The position numbers were made by a program, and so were the translations under genes. Below are positions 54,201 to 62,071 of a stretch of DNA of 64,000 nt, one piece after another (the stretch's first letter is position 1; every line of letters starts with the position of its first letter). The stretch covers positions 1,860,001 to 1,924,000 of the forward strand of contig OX044364.1 of the NCBI GenBank assembly GCA_943846735.1, written 5' to 3'. Origin of the DNA: CAJQLB01 sp905479065. Lineage in GTDB: Bacteria; Bacteroidota; Bacteroidia; Flavobacteriales; Flavobacteriaceae. The notes under the pieces are model-generated. The model was not told the origin of the DNA. It saw nothing but the letters and a program-made list of their open reading frames with translations, and searched no databases.

Positions 54201-54620
54201 GAATATATGCAGGGACAGTTATTTAAGGTTTTTCAACAGCAGCAAGTCTTGAGGCAGGCGCTAAAGGATAAGTTAAATCAGATGGGTGTTAATTCAGAGC
54301 AAGGAAATAATTTATTAAAAGACATGGAGGAAATTGAAACAGATTTGCTGAATGATGGATTTACAGAGCGTTTGTTGCAAAAAATGGCAGATTTAAAACA
54401 CAATTTATTAAAGTTAGAAAAAGCAGAATTAAGTCGTGGTGAAGATACAATGCGTCAATCTTCCACTAATAAAGAGCGATATCAAAATAGTGTTAGGGAG
54501 CGAATGAAAACAGTTAAAAATTACTTTAATACGACAGAGATTTTAAATCGTCAGTTGTTACCATTACGCCAAGAATACAAGGATAAAGTAAAAGAATATT
54601 TTAGTAAAATAGATGATTAG
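51258..54620 (+). CDS. DUF4175 membrane-anchored coiled-coil protein
   Basis: A 1120-residue protein that seems to start with GTG at 51258, as no in-frame ATG lies nearby. Two membrane helices near the N-terminus (about 23-45 and 52-75) and a third near 150-170 are followed by an extracytoplasmic beta-sandwich region (about 190-490) and a very long lysine/glutamate/glutamine-rich coiled coil (about 490-780). The C-terminal part is Gln/Gly-rich. The family is characteristic of Bacteroidota and has no established function. It overlaps ybeY by 8 bases. Confidence 0.88.
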   Translation: MVDNFITVKLKLERFIKKYYVNELIRGLILFAAIGLLYFLFTLLIEYILWLKPVARTLLFWVFVIVELSLFIKLIISPTFKLLKLKQGLNYIEASRIVGEFFPEVKDKLINVIQLHNTKDRSELLLASIQQKSLELKPVPFSIAVNFSHNLKYLKYLAIPLLIVTLSFISGHMNWFSDSYNRVVNYQTAYDPPAPFRFLITNQNLNAIENNPFKLVVTTSGNVVPEDVQIFYQGEAYFLKQSRTNEFEYVFSKPQQPLEFIVSANGVFSETYRLNVIAAPTILGFEMVLNYPAYTKKKDESFSNNGNASVPQGTKITWNVRTKSTTQLRLVTDDSVFSFLNDNDNFKTSQRVHNNLKYLINTSNESLENYESLAFSINILKDELPRLKVEMNRDSVELETLYFYGQASDDYGLNKLELIYYQTDTPENKFIKSIPIKQTNFDEFIYIFPNNLDLDNNVSYELYFKIYDNDIINGYKSVKSELFRYRKRSVKELALEKLNNQKATITDLNRSLNNFDKQDLELKNLTKNQKEKSNLSFSDKKNFKEFLKRQKNQERLMQNYNKNLMNNLKRFEKEDVQNDFFKEAIENRLKENQEQLLEDEKLLKELEELSDKLQKEQLTDKLEQLAKQNKNKKRSLQQLLELTKRYYVSKKAEQLKMQIEELAKKQLQLSEEDMERNTKDKQEKLSDLFDTFKKDMQEIDTENKQLKDPIEGIKRDPVLEKLIEKELKNALNKLDKKENSLNKKEQQNDHNNAQKSQKKASQKMKEMGQLMSQTAMGGGGDQMSEDIDVLRQILDNLLLFSFNQEALMMQFKNIQVNHNKYAQYLKRQQDLKVHFEHVDDSLFALSLRQPMISERINKEITEVFFYMNKTLSQLEDNRLYQGVASQQYTVTSSNTLANFLSDLLDNMESQMNPTPGQGEGSEMQLPDIIMSQEQLNQEMKQGLSGLSQQENGDKEGTKGLKEDGEPSNKGPKGAGNSSDESEYMQGQLFKVFQQQQVLRQALKDKLNQMGVNSEQGNNLLKDMEEIETDLLNDGFTERLLQKMADLKHNLLKLEKAELSRGEDTMRQSSTNKERYQNSVRERMKTVKNYFNTTEILNRQLLPLRQEYKDKVKEYFSKIDD

Positions 54621-55032
54621 TTTTAATTACGAAATTACGTTCCAATTGCAGGCTGAAAACATGATTATGCTTTGGTTATCTGAGGTTATAAGACAGGAAA
54701 GCTGTAAGGAAGGCGAAATATGTTACGTGTTTTGTGATGACTCTTATTTACACGGTTTAAATGTGAAGTTTCTTGATCATGACACGTTAACTGATGTCAT
54801 AAGTTTTGATTATTGCGTAGGAAAAGAGCTACATGGCGATATATTTATTTCCATTGATCGGGTAAAAGAAAACGCTAATGTTTTTAATGAAAACTTCAAT
54901 GATGAGTTGTTGCGGGTTATGGTACACGGACTCCTGCATTTTTGTGGTTATAAGGATAAAACGGACGCTGACGCTAAAATGATGCGTGAAAAAGAGAATT
55001 CATGTTTAATGCTATTAAAAGATATTCAGTAA
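54613..55032 (+). CDS. ybeY: Endoribonuclease YbeY
   Basis: A 139-residue zinc-dependent endoribonuclease in 16S rRNA 3' maturation and ribosome quality control. The metal site HGLLHFCGYKD is intact, and DVISFDY plus HGDIFIS precede it as usual. The start overlaps DUF4175 by 8 bases; its stop is 41 bases before the first parS-like site. Confidence 0.95.
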   Translation: MISFNYEITFQLQAENMIMLWLSEVIRQESCKEGEICYVFCDDSYLHGLNVKFLDHDTLTDVISFDYCVGKELHGDIFISIDRVKENANVFNENFNDELLRVMVHGLLHFCGYKDKTDADAKMMREKENSCLMLLKDIQ

Positions 55033-55039
55033 TTACCAT

Positions 55040-55047
55040 TATATTTG
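55040..55047 (+). promoter_or_regulatory. Promoter -7 element for mnmG
   Basis: Plus-strand TATATTTG followed by C, just after the ybeY stop. The predicted leader contains the first parS-like palindrome. Confidence 0.45.
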
Positions 55048-55072
55048 CCAAATTTAATTCTTAATTTTTAAT

Positions 55073-55088
55073 TGTTCCACGTGGAACT
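55073..55088. other. parS-like centromere site 1
   Basis: TGTTCCACGTGGAACT, whose inner 14 bases (55074-55087) form a perfect palindrome. This is the GTTCCACGTGGAAC core of the conserved ParB-binding parS site. It lies between ybeY and mnmG. Confidence 0.85.
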
Positions 55089-55095
55089 TGTCGCC

Positions 55096-56973
55096 ATGAG
55101 TTTGTTTACAGATACATATGATGTGATTGTTGTTGGGGCGGGGCATGCTGGTAGTGAAGCCGCCGCTGCCGCCGCTAATATGGGTAGTAAAACGTTATTA
55201 ATCACCATGAATTTGCAGAATATCGCACAAATGTCATGTAACCCTGCTATGGGTGGTATTGCGAAAGGTCAGATAGTGAGGGAGATTGATGCCTTGGGCG
55301 GTTATAGTGGTATTGTGAGTGACACCTCTGCTATTCAATTTAAGATGCTTAACAAATCTAAAGGCCCTGCAATGTGGAGTCCTAGGGTTCAGAGTGATCG
55401 GATGCGTTTTGCTGAAGATTGGAGGTTATTGCTTGAGCAAACTCCAAATCTTGATTTTTACCAGGATATGGTTTCTGGATTACTTATAGAGCAAGACTCT
55501 GTCGTAGGGGTCAAAACAAGCCTAGGTCTTTCTATCAAGTCAAAGAGTGTTGTACTAACTAACGGCACTTTCTTAAATGGTTTAATTCATATTGGAGATA
55601 AGAATTTCGGTGGCGGAAGAGCTGGTGAGCGCGCTGTTACAGGTATTACCGAAGAGCTACGAGCTTTAGGTTTTCAGTCTGGTCGTATGAAAACTGGTAC
55701 ACCACCAAGGGTAGATGGTCGATCTTTAAATTTTGACGTCATGATTGAGCAGCCAGGTGATGAGCAACCTGAAAAATTCTCATATTTAGATAGCACTAAA
55801 CCCCTAAATAAACAACGCTCTTGTTTTATGACTTATACAAGCAGTATTGTTCATGACACTTTAAGAGAAGGTTTTGATAGATCACCGATGTTTAATGGTC
55901 GTATAAAAAGTTTGGGTCCGCGCTATTGTCCTTCAATTGAGGATAAAATTAATCGTTTTGCAGACAAAGACAGGCATCAGCTATTTGTTGAGCCGGAAGG
56001 ATGGAATACTGTTGAGGTATATGTTAATGGTTTTTCTACGTCACTTCCAGAAGATGTTCAGTATAAGGCATTGAGATCTGTTGTCGGCTTTGAAAACGTC
56101 AAGTTTTTTAGACCTGGTTATGCTATCGAGTATGATTATTTCCAACCAACGCAGCTTAAGCATACTCTGGAAACGAAGCTGGTAAAGAGTCTTTATTTTG
56201 CAGGACAAATAAACGGTACTACTGGCTATGAAGAGGCAGCGTCGCAAGGTTTAATGGCGGGAATAAACGCAAGTTTAAAGGTGCAAGAAAAGACACCGTT
56301 TATTTTAAAGAGAGACGAAGCATATATTGGTGTTTTAATAGACGACTTAATTACTAAAGGTACAGAAGAACCATATCGGATGTTTACATCACGTGCTGAA
56401 TACAGAACATTATTACGTCAGGATAACGCTGATCTCAGGTTGACGCCAAAAGGGTATAGTCTTGGTTTAGCATCAGAGAAGCGTTTGAAACGTATGGAAG
56501 AAAAGCACGAAAAAGCCGAAAAGTTTGTGCAGTTTTTTAGGAACACAAGTGTGACAAAAGAAGAAGCTAATCCAGTGCTTAGTTCGAAGAACTCTGCACT
56601 TGTAAAACAGCAAGACAAAATGTTCAAACTTTTTGCGCGTCCAAATATTACCATTGACGATGTCCGTAGATTTAAATTAGTTGATCAATATATTTCTCAA
56701 AACAACTTGGATCATGAGGTCATTGAGCAAGCGGAAATCCAAGTCAAGTATTCGGGATATATAAATAAAGAAAGAAATAACGCTGATAAGTTAAGTCGTT
56801 TGGAATATGTTAAAATACCTGAAAATTTTGATTATTCACAAATCAAATCTATGAGTATGGAGGCGAGAGAGAAGTTAAAGGAAATACAACCAACTTCGAT
56901 TGCGCAGGCGTCTAGAATTAGCGGGGTTTCTCCAAATGATATTTCTGTTCTTCTAGTATTTATGGGAAGATAA
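55096..56973 (+). CDS. mnmG: tRNA uridine-5-carboxymethylaminomethyl(34) synthesis enzyme MnmG (GidA)
   Basis: ATG 55096 gives 625 residues, the normal length; the longer frame from TTG 55072 would run through the parS palindrome. MnmG with MnmE modifies the wobble uridine of several tRNAs using FAD. The FAD motif VIVVGAGHAGSEAA, SCNPAMGGIAKGQIVREIDALGG and the C-terminal helical MnmE-binding region (ISGVSPNDI) are intact. It is flanked on both sides by identical parS-like palindromes. Confidence 0.97.
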   Translation: MSLFTDTYDVIVVGAGHAGSEAAAAAANMGSKTLLITMNLQNIAQMSCNPAMGGIAKGQIVREIDALGGYSGIVSDTSAIQFKMLNKSKGPAMWSPRVQSDRMRFAEDWRLLLEQTPNLDFYQDMVSGLLIEQDSVVGVKTSLGLSIKSKSVVLTNGTFLNGLIHIGDKNFGGGRAGERAVTGITEELRALGFQSGRMKTGTPPRVDGRSLNFDVMIEQPGDEQPEKFSYLDSTKPLNKQRSCFMTYTSSIVHDTLREGFDRSPMFNGRIKSLGPRYCPSIEDKINRFADKDRHQLFVEPEGWNTVEVYVNGFSTSLPEDVQYKALRSVVGFENVKFFRPGYAIEYDYFQPTQLKHTLETKLVKSLYFAGQINGTTGYEEAASQGLMAGINASLKVQEKTPFILKRDEAYIGVLIDDLITKGTEEPYRMFTSRAEYRTLLRQDNADLRLTPKGYSLGLASEKRLKRMEEKHEKAEKFVQFFRNTSVTKEEANPVLSSKNSALVKQQDKMFKLFARPNITIDDVRRFKLVDQYISQNNLDHEVIEQAEIQVKYSGYINKERNNADKLSRLEYVKIPENFDYSQIKSMSMEAREKLKEIQPTSIAQASRISGVSPNDISVLLVFMGR

Positions 56974-56981
56974 TATCTTAA

Positions 56982-56997
56982 CGTTCCACGTGGAACC
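56982..56997. other. parS-like centromere site 2
   Basis: CGTTCCACGTGGAACC, with the same perfect 14-base palindrome (56983-56996), 9 bases after the mnmG stop and just before the methyltransferase ATG. Confidence 0.85.
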
Positions 56998-57003
56998 ATT
57001 TTT

Positions 57004-57855
57004 ATGATTCATAATCAGAGTATATTTAGGGTAAAAGATCACGCTGTTTCAGGTGAATCATTTGAGTTGCATGAGAATAGCCAATACGGATATTTAGAAA
57101 CAACGCCACAACCAAATGACGATGTTCTTGGTGATTATTATAATTCTGTTGACTATATCTCTCACACTGATTCTAGTCGAAATTTTTTTGAAAAGTGTTA
57201 TCAATTTGTTCGAAAAATCGCTTTAAGAAAAAAAATAACACTTATAAACTCGCTTCCGTTGGAAGGGCGGTGCATACTAGATATTGGTTGTGGTACTGGA
57301 GATTTTTTACAACTAGCCAACAAGCACAATTGGCGCATTAACGGCGTTGAGCCAAATATTGATGCACGCGCAATTGCAAATAAGAAAACCAATAATGCAG
57401 TGCATCATATTGCGCAGTTAGATTATTATAGCGCACAGTGTTTTGATGTGATTACTTTATGGCATGTGTTAGAGCATGTGCCTGATCTTAACAGTTATAT
57501 TTCACGATTACACAAATTACTTAAAGATAATGGTAGGCTTATTGTAGCGGTTCCTAACTATAAAAGTTATGATGCTTTTTATTACAAATCTTTTTGGGCT
57601 GGTTTTGATGTTCCAAGACATTTATGGCATTTTGATCAGAATTCTATGTCAAACTTGTTTAATAAAAATAACATGCACTTAGAGGCGATAGCACCCATGA
57701 GGTTTGATGCATTTTATGTCAGTCTACTGTCAGAAAAATACAAGACAGGAAAAATGAATTATTTGAGAGCGCTCTATGTTGGTTTGCTATCAAATTTAAA
57801 GGCAAACCGCACAAAGGAGTTTTCATCACTTATATACACCATAAAAAAAGCCTAA
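57004..57855 (+). CDS. Class I SAM-dependent methyltransferase
   Basis: A 283-residue Rossmann methyltransferase. Motif I ILDIGCGTGDF is at about residue 95, and the post-I acidic residue is in GVEPN. VITLWHVLEHVPDL matches motif II of the type found in methyltransferases acting on surface polysaccharide or small molecules. The N-terminal 80 residues are unlike the core. The substrate is unknown. It follows parS site 2 by 7 bases. Confidence 0.88.
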   Translation: MIHNQSIFRVKDHAVSGESFELHENSQYGYLETTPQPNDDVLGDYYNSVDYISHTDSSRNFFEKCYQFVRKIALRKKITLINSLPLEGRCILDIGCGTGDFLQLANKHNWRINGVEPNIDARAIANKKTNNAVHHIAQLDYYSAQCFDVITLWHVLEHVPDLNSYISRLHKLLKDNGRLIVAVPNYKSYDAFYYKSFWAGFDVPRHLWHFDQNSMSNLFNKNNMHLEAIAPMRFDAFYVSLLSEKYKTGKMNYLRALYVGLLSNLKANRTKEFSSLIYTIKKA

Positions 57856-58071
57856 AATTCAATTTAAGCCATTTTAAGAGCGCTTAATATGCAATTCTTT
57901 ACATCCATATAGTCAATAATTTTGCGGTTTTTAAAAGCCCTTTAAAGCTGTCTTTTTTAATAATAAAAATCAATTAATAGATGAGTTTTAATAAGTTTTT
58001 GTTATGACCTTATTTATTAATATTGTTTTGTGTATCATTGTTTTTCCATTTTTTAAAAACCGATAAAAATT

Positions 58072-58587
58072 ATGAGATCTTTTCTATTCAGTATCATTAC
58101 TTTTTTTTCTATTATTTCCTGTCAACAATCAAATAAAATTGGGTTTGTTGATAATGCTAAACTAATTAACGAATATCAAGAAAAAATTGAGGTCCAGAAG
58201 AAGCTTCAAGAAAAGATTAAGTTGTATGAATTAAAAAGAGATAGCGTTAGACAGTCTTTTCAATTAGAAATTAATGAAGCAGAGTTAAAGTCTCGAAGCA
58301 TGTCCCAAGCGGAGCTGCAAAAGTTATCACAAGAGTTGCAACAAAAAGATCAAATCATTAATCAACGTGATCAATTTGATCAGCAACAAATAGCTCAGGA
58401 AAGTCAAAGACAAAATGATTCTTTAATCAAAAAGGTCAGAAGTTTTGTTGAAAATTATGGTTTGAATCATGGTTACGATTATATTTTAGGGAGTAATGAG
58501 GCGGGTAGTGTTATGTATGGCAAAAAGTCAAATGATTTAACACAAACCATTTTAGATGCATTGAATGAAAAGTATGCCAAACAATAA
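58072..58587 (+). CDS. OmpH/Skp-like periplasmic chaperone, lipoprotein
   Basis: A 171-residue protein with a lipobox-like end to its signal (SIISCQQS, cysteine at about 18), then the Skp pattern: IGFVDNAKLINEYQ at the start of the mature chain, a long helical coiled coil rich in Q/K/E (about 35-125) and a beta end VRSFVENYGLNHGYDYILG. Skp chaperones outer-membrane proteins in the periplasm; a lipid anchor is common in Bacteroidota relatives. Convergent with the lipid kinase gene. Confidence 0.88.
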   Translation: MRSFLFSIITFFSIISCQQSNKIGFVDNAKLINEYQEKIEVQKKLQEKIKLYELKRDSVRQSFQLEINEAELKSRSMSQAELQKLSQELQQKDQIINQRDQFDQQQIAQESQRQNDSLIKKVRSFVENYGLNHGYDYILGSNEAGSVMYGKKSNDLTQTILDALNEKYAKQ

Positions 58588-58631
58588 GTTGTTAAATTTT
58601 TTCAATAACGGTATCATCATCTAACCGTAGT

Positions 58632-59555
58632 TTAGCAAAAAAATGTCAATGCCTTTGGAATGATAGAAACAGTCATGTGTCCTTTCCCAAGAAGTTCTCC
58701 ATCAGCTTCTATAAAAGGTAAGTCTTTCGATATCAACTTAATAGCTATTTTTTTTAGTCTATGAGTTTCTACTTTCTGATGCTTTACAATGTTTCCATTA
58801 TATAAATTTTTTAAATTCTTAATAACCTCAAACAGTGTAAGGTTCTTCACAATACTCACATTAAAATATCCATTATTTGGACCATTATAATTGGTTAACT
58901 GCATACCGCCCCCCGAGTATTGGCACAGTCCAATTAAAATCATAAAAGCCCGTGTTTCAAATGTTTTTTTTCCAACAGAAATACTCGCGTTGAATTTACT
59001 GAATGAAAACAGGGAAACGATGGCTGCCAGTAAGTAAGAAACAGGTCCGAGACGTTTGTATAGGGCTATCTTACTAACCACAAAACCATCAAAGCCCACG
59101 CCGGCAAGATTGTTAAAATAAACAATTTGTTTTTGTGGATTATAAAATTCAATTTTTCCAAGATCTTGTTGTAGAACTTGCCCTTTTTTAATGACAGCAA
59201 TTGCGTGATTAATGTTTTTAGGTATTTTGTAAGTTTTAACCCAATCGTTTCCTGTTCCCAGAGGAATTATTCCAAGCTTGATTTGATCTCGATTGACACT
59301 ATTGTGTGTTTGAATTCCATTAATAATATTATGCAAGGTACCGTCTCCTCCCACAGAAATTATACGATTAAACCCTTGATTTATAGCGTCATGTGTAATT
59401 TTGATACTGTCTTTTTGATATTTTGTGAATTTAAAATCAAAATCAAAAGATTCTAATTCAAGTTGCGCTTTGATAGTTGGCCATTCGCGTCTCCCTTGCC
59501 CACTTCCTGAGGTTGGATTTATGATGACAAACCAACGTTTTGAATTTACTATCAT
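58632..59555 (-). CDS. Diacylglycerol-kinase-fold lipid kinase
   Basis: A 307-residue cytoplasmic or membrane-associated kinase. FVIINPTSGSGQGR, SVGGDGTLHNIINGI and LGIIPLGTGNDWVKT are the DAGK catalytic motifs. It phosphorylates diacylglycerol or a sphingoid-type lipid; the substrate is not decidable. Its ATG overlaps the holB stop by one base (TAATG). Confidence 0.92.
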   Translation of the reverse strand: MIVNSKRWFVIINPTSGSGQGRREWPTIKAQLELESFDFDFKFTKYQKDSIKITHDAINQGFNRIISVGGDGTLHNIINGIQTHNSVNRDQIKLGIIPLGTGNDWVKTYKIPKNINHAIAVIKKGQVLQQDLGKIEFYNPQKQIVYFNNLAGVGFDGFVVSKIALYKRLGPVSYLLAAIVSLFSFSKFNASISVGKKTFETRAFMILIGLCQYSGGGMQLTNYNGPNNGYFNVSIVKNLTLFEVIKNLKNLYNGNIVKHQKVETHRLKKIAIKLISKDLPFIEADGELLGKGHMTVSIIPKALTFFC

Positions 59556-60694
59556 TATGTTTTTTTGTGAAGTAGGCGTGTCAATTTTATTGATAAATCC
59601 GTAAAAATTATTTTTGAATTTCCGTTTCGTTCAATGTGGTATATGGCTTCTTGAGTCTCAGTACTGATATCTTCAATGTTGTTGTGATGAATAAATGGCG
59701 CAAATTTTTCTAATTTAAAGGATTCCGATTGAGGTTCCATATAAACAAGATCATGTGCTTGATAATTTAAAAGCAACGCTTGCCGAAATAAATCAAGGCA
59801 GAAGGTTAAGAATTTTTTTTGTGTTTCTCTTCCTGTTTTTGCGATAATATCACTCCAGGATATTAAATCGTGTATTGCCGCTTTATTTCCTTTTGCTTTA
59901 AAAGCACTTCTTACCCAAAGCACAAACCATTCTTCAAATTGTGTGTCCTCACTATCTTGATACATGAGATCACATGCTTTATTATAGTTACCATTTGCTT
60001 GATGTGCAATTTTGGAAGCTTCATTCTGAGGGAGTTGAAAATTTTGGATTAGACTATTTTTAATAACATTTTCAGATAGGGGTGGAATGCGCAATACTTG
60101 ACATCTCGATTTGATGGTTGAGATAATCTGCCCCTCATCTTCCGCAATTAGAATAAATACTGTGTTTTTTGGTGGTTCTTCGAGTAATTTTAAAAGCTTA
60201 TTTGCACAAGCAATGTTCATTCTTTCAACCATCCATATAATCATAACTTTATAGCCACCTTCATAGCTTTTCAAAGATAGCGACTTAGAAATGTCTTTTG
60301 CTTCATCTACACCAATCTGCCCCTGTTTGTTATCCATTCCTAGTGCACTGTACCAATCAAACAAATTTCCGTATGGCTGTTTCTTAAGCATTGTCCTCCA
60401 TTCTTCAAGGAACATTTTAGAAACAGGATGTGTTTTAACTTTACTTGTTTTCGCTACAGGAAATACAAAATGTAGGTCTGGGTGTGTTAAGTTATTGAAT
60501 TTTACATGACATGGTGCCTGCGTATTTTCATTGTCGTTACAAATTATTTGACGCGCATAGGCTACTGCTAAAGGTAAAGCTCCTGAACCTTCTGGACCAA
60601 TGAATAATTGAGAATGAGCATTCCGTTTATTACTAGCACTCTGAATGAGATGATTTTTCAAGTGTTCGTGACCTAGTATATCCTTGAATAGCAT
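59555..60694 (-). CDS. holB: DNA polymerase III subunit delta-prime
   Basis: A 379-residue clamp-loader subunit. The AAA+ fold is recognisable: FIGPEGSGALPLAVAYARQ takes the Walker A place but lacks the lysine, as in delta-prime subunits that do not hydrolyse ATP; KLLKLLEEPPKNTVFILIAE and TIKSRCQVLRIPPL follow. The ATG lies four bases after a -7 element, predicting a leaderless mRNA. First gene of a coupled pair with the lipid kinase. Confidence 0.93.
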   Translation of the reverse strand: MLFKDILGHEHLKNHLIQSASNKRNAHSQLFIGPEGSGALPLAVAYARQIICNDNENTQAPCHVKFNNLTHPDLHFVFPVAKTSKVKTHPVSKMFLEEWRTMLKKQPYGNLFDWYSALGMDNKQGQIGVDEAKDISKSLSLKSYEGGYKVMIIWMVERMNIACANKLLKLLEEPPKNTVFILIAEDEGQIISTIKSRCQVLRIPPLSENVIKNSLIQNFQLPQNEASKIAHQANGNYNKACDLMYQDSEDTQFEEWFVLWVRSAFKAKGNKAAIHDLISWSDIIAKTGRETQKKFLTFCLDLFRQALLLNYQAHDLVYMEPQSESFKLEKFAPFIHHNNIEDISTETQEAIYHIERNGNSKIIFTDLSIKLTRLLHKKT

Positions 60695-60698
60695 AAAA

Positions 60699-60706
60699 CA
60701 AACCTA
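60699..60706 (-). promoter_or_regulatory. Promoter -7 element of holB, four bases from ATG
   Basis: Minus-strand TAGGTTTG-TTTT-ATG; the same spacing as at mce and rbfA. Confidence 0.55.
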
Positions 60707-60786
60707 CTTATTTTTTTTAGTAAAAAAAATCTAATATTAAAAAATAATCCACACCTAAAAGCTCAATATTTTACAAACTAAAAATT

Positions 60787-60794
60787 TATATTTG
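60787..60794 (+). promoter_or_regulatory. Promoter -7 element for pgk
   Basis: Plus-strand TATATTTG, 19 bases before the pgk ATG. Confidence 0.5.
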
Positions 60795-60813
60795 TCAATA
60801 AAATTTCTAATCA

Positions 60814-62007
60814 ATGACCTTAAAAGATTTTAATTTTAATAACAAAAAAGCACTAATACGTGTCGATTTTAATGTGCCACTAAACAGTGCCTACGAAGTA
60901 ACTGATGCGACACGAATCTATTGCGCGAAGCCTACTATTATAGATGTTTTAGAGTCTGGAGGAAGTTGTATTCTTATGTCTCACCTCGGGCGGCCAAAGG
61001 GTAAAGACGAATCTTTTTCGTTAAAGCATATTATCGATAAAGTAGAAGATGTCTTGGGTTTAGAAGTTTTATTCATAGATGATTGTATTGGTCCTGATGT
61101 TGAAAAAGCTGCCAATTCGTTGCTTCCAGGTCAAGTACTGTTACTTGAAAATCTAAGATTTTACAAAGAAGAAAAAGAGGGTAATATTCAATTTGCTCAG
61201 CAGCTTTCTCGTTTGGGTGATATTTATGTCAATGATGCCTTTGGAACTGCTCATCGTGCACACGCTTCTACAGCGGTTATTGCAAAATTTTTTAAAGGAA
61301 GAAAGTGTTTTGGACAACTGTTATTGAAAGAAATTGAAAGCATAAACAAAGTCATGCAGTCTGGCGAAAAACCTATTACAGCTATTTTAGGCGGAGCAAA
61401 GGTGTCATCAAAAATTACCATCATTGATCATATTTTAGATAAAATTGATCACCTCATTATTGGAGGCGGAATGACCTTTACTTTTATTAAAGCAGCGGGT
61501 GGAAATGTTGGTAATTCGTTAGTAGAAAATGATAAACTACAATTAGCTAAGGATATAATGAATCAGGCATCTTCAAAAAACGTAAAAATTCACCTTCCTG
61601 TTGATGCTATTATCGCTAATGATTTCAGTAATGACGCTCAAACAAACACGAGTAATATTGATGAGATACCAGAGGGATGGATGGGATTAGATGTTGGACC
61701 TAATACGGAATCATTATTTTCTGATATTATCTCTTTATCAAAAACCATATTATGGAATGGCCCTTTGGGAGTTTTTGAAATGCCAAATTTTGCGAAGGGA
61801 ACAATTGCAATAGGTCATGCTATTTCAAACGCTACAGAAAATGGTGCTTTTTCTTTGGTTGGAGGAGGTGATTCTGTGGCTGCAGTTAAACAATTTGGAT
61901 TTGCAGATAAAGTAAGCTATGTAAGTACAGGAGGAGGCGCAATGTTGGAAAGTCTTGAGGGAAAAATATTACCTGGAATTGCCGCAATTATCAATGACAA
62001 CGAGTAA
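60814..62007 (+). CDS. pgk: Phosphoglycerate kinase
   Basis: A 397-residue glycolytic enzyme. RVDFNVPLNSAYEV, LMSHLGRPKGKD, LLENLRFYKEEKEG, VNDAFGTAHRAHAST and the C-terminal GGGDSVAAVKQFG are canonical substrate- and nucleotide-binding motifs. Length is normal. It has its own promoter and is divergent from holB. Confidence 0.98.
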   Translation: MTLKDFNFNNKKALIRVDFNVPLNSAYEVTDATRIYCAKPTIIDVLESGGSCILMSHLGRPKGKDESFSLKHIIDKVEDVLGLEVLFIDDCIGPDVEKAANSLLPGQVLLLENLRFYKEEKEGNIQFAQQLSRLGDIYVNDAFGTAHRAHASTAVIAKFFKGRKCFGQLLLKEIESINKVMQSGEKPITAILGGAKVSSKITIIDHILDKIDHLIIGGGMTFTFIKAAGGNVGNSLVENDKLQLAKDIMNQASSKNVKIHLPVDAIIANDFSNDAQTNTSNIDEIPEGWMGLDVGPNTESLFSDIISLSKTILWNGPLGVFEMPNFAKGTIAIGHAISNATENGAFSLVGGGDSVAAVKQFGFADKVSYVSTGGGAMLESLEGKILPGIAAIINDNE

Positions 62008-62071
62008 AATTTCCCATTTTGAGTAAAATGTGCGATTTTAGCACGTAAGTTGTATAATACGTTTTTAAGTA

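Noticed and set aside
55072..55095. An upstream in-frame TTG start for mnmG
   Set aside because: It would translate through the parS palindrome; ATG 55096 gives the normal family length and N-terminus.
57874..57887. TTAAG-AGCG-CTTAA hairpin after the methyltransferase gene
   Set aside because: Only a 5-bp A/T-rich stem and no T run; too weak to call a terminator.
60745..60753. TAATCCACA, one mismatch from the DnaA box
   Set aside because: A single isolated copy with no neighbouring boxes; expected by chance in A+T-rich DNA.
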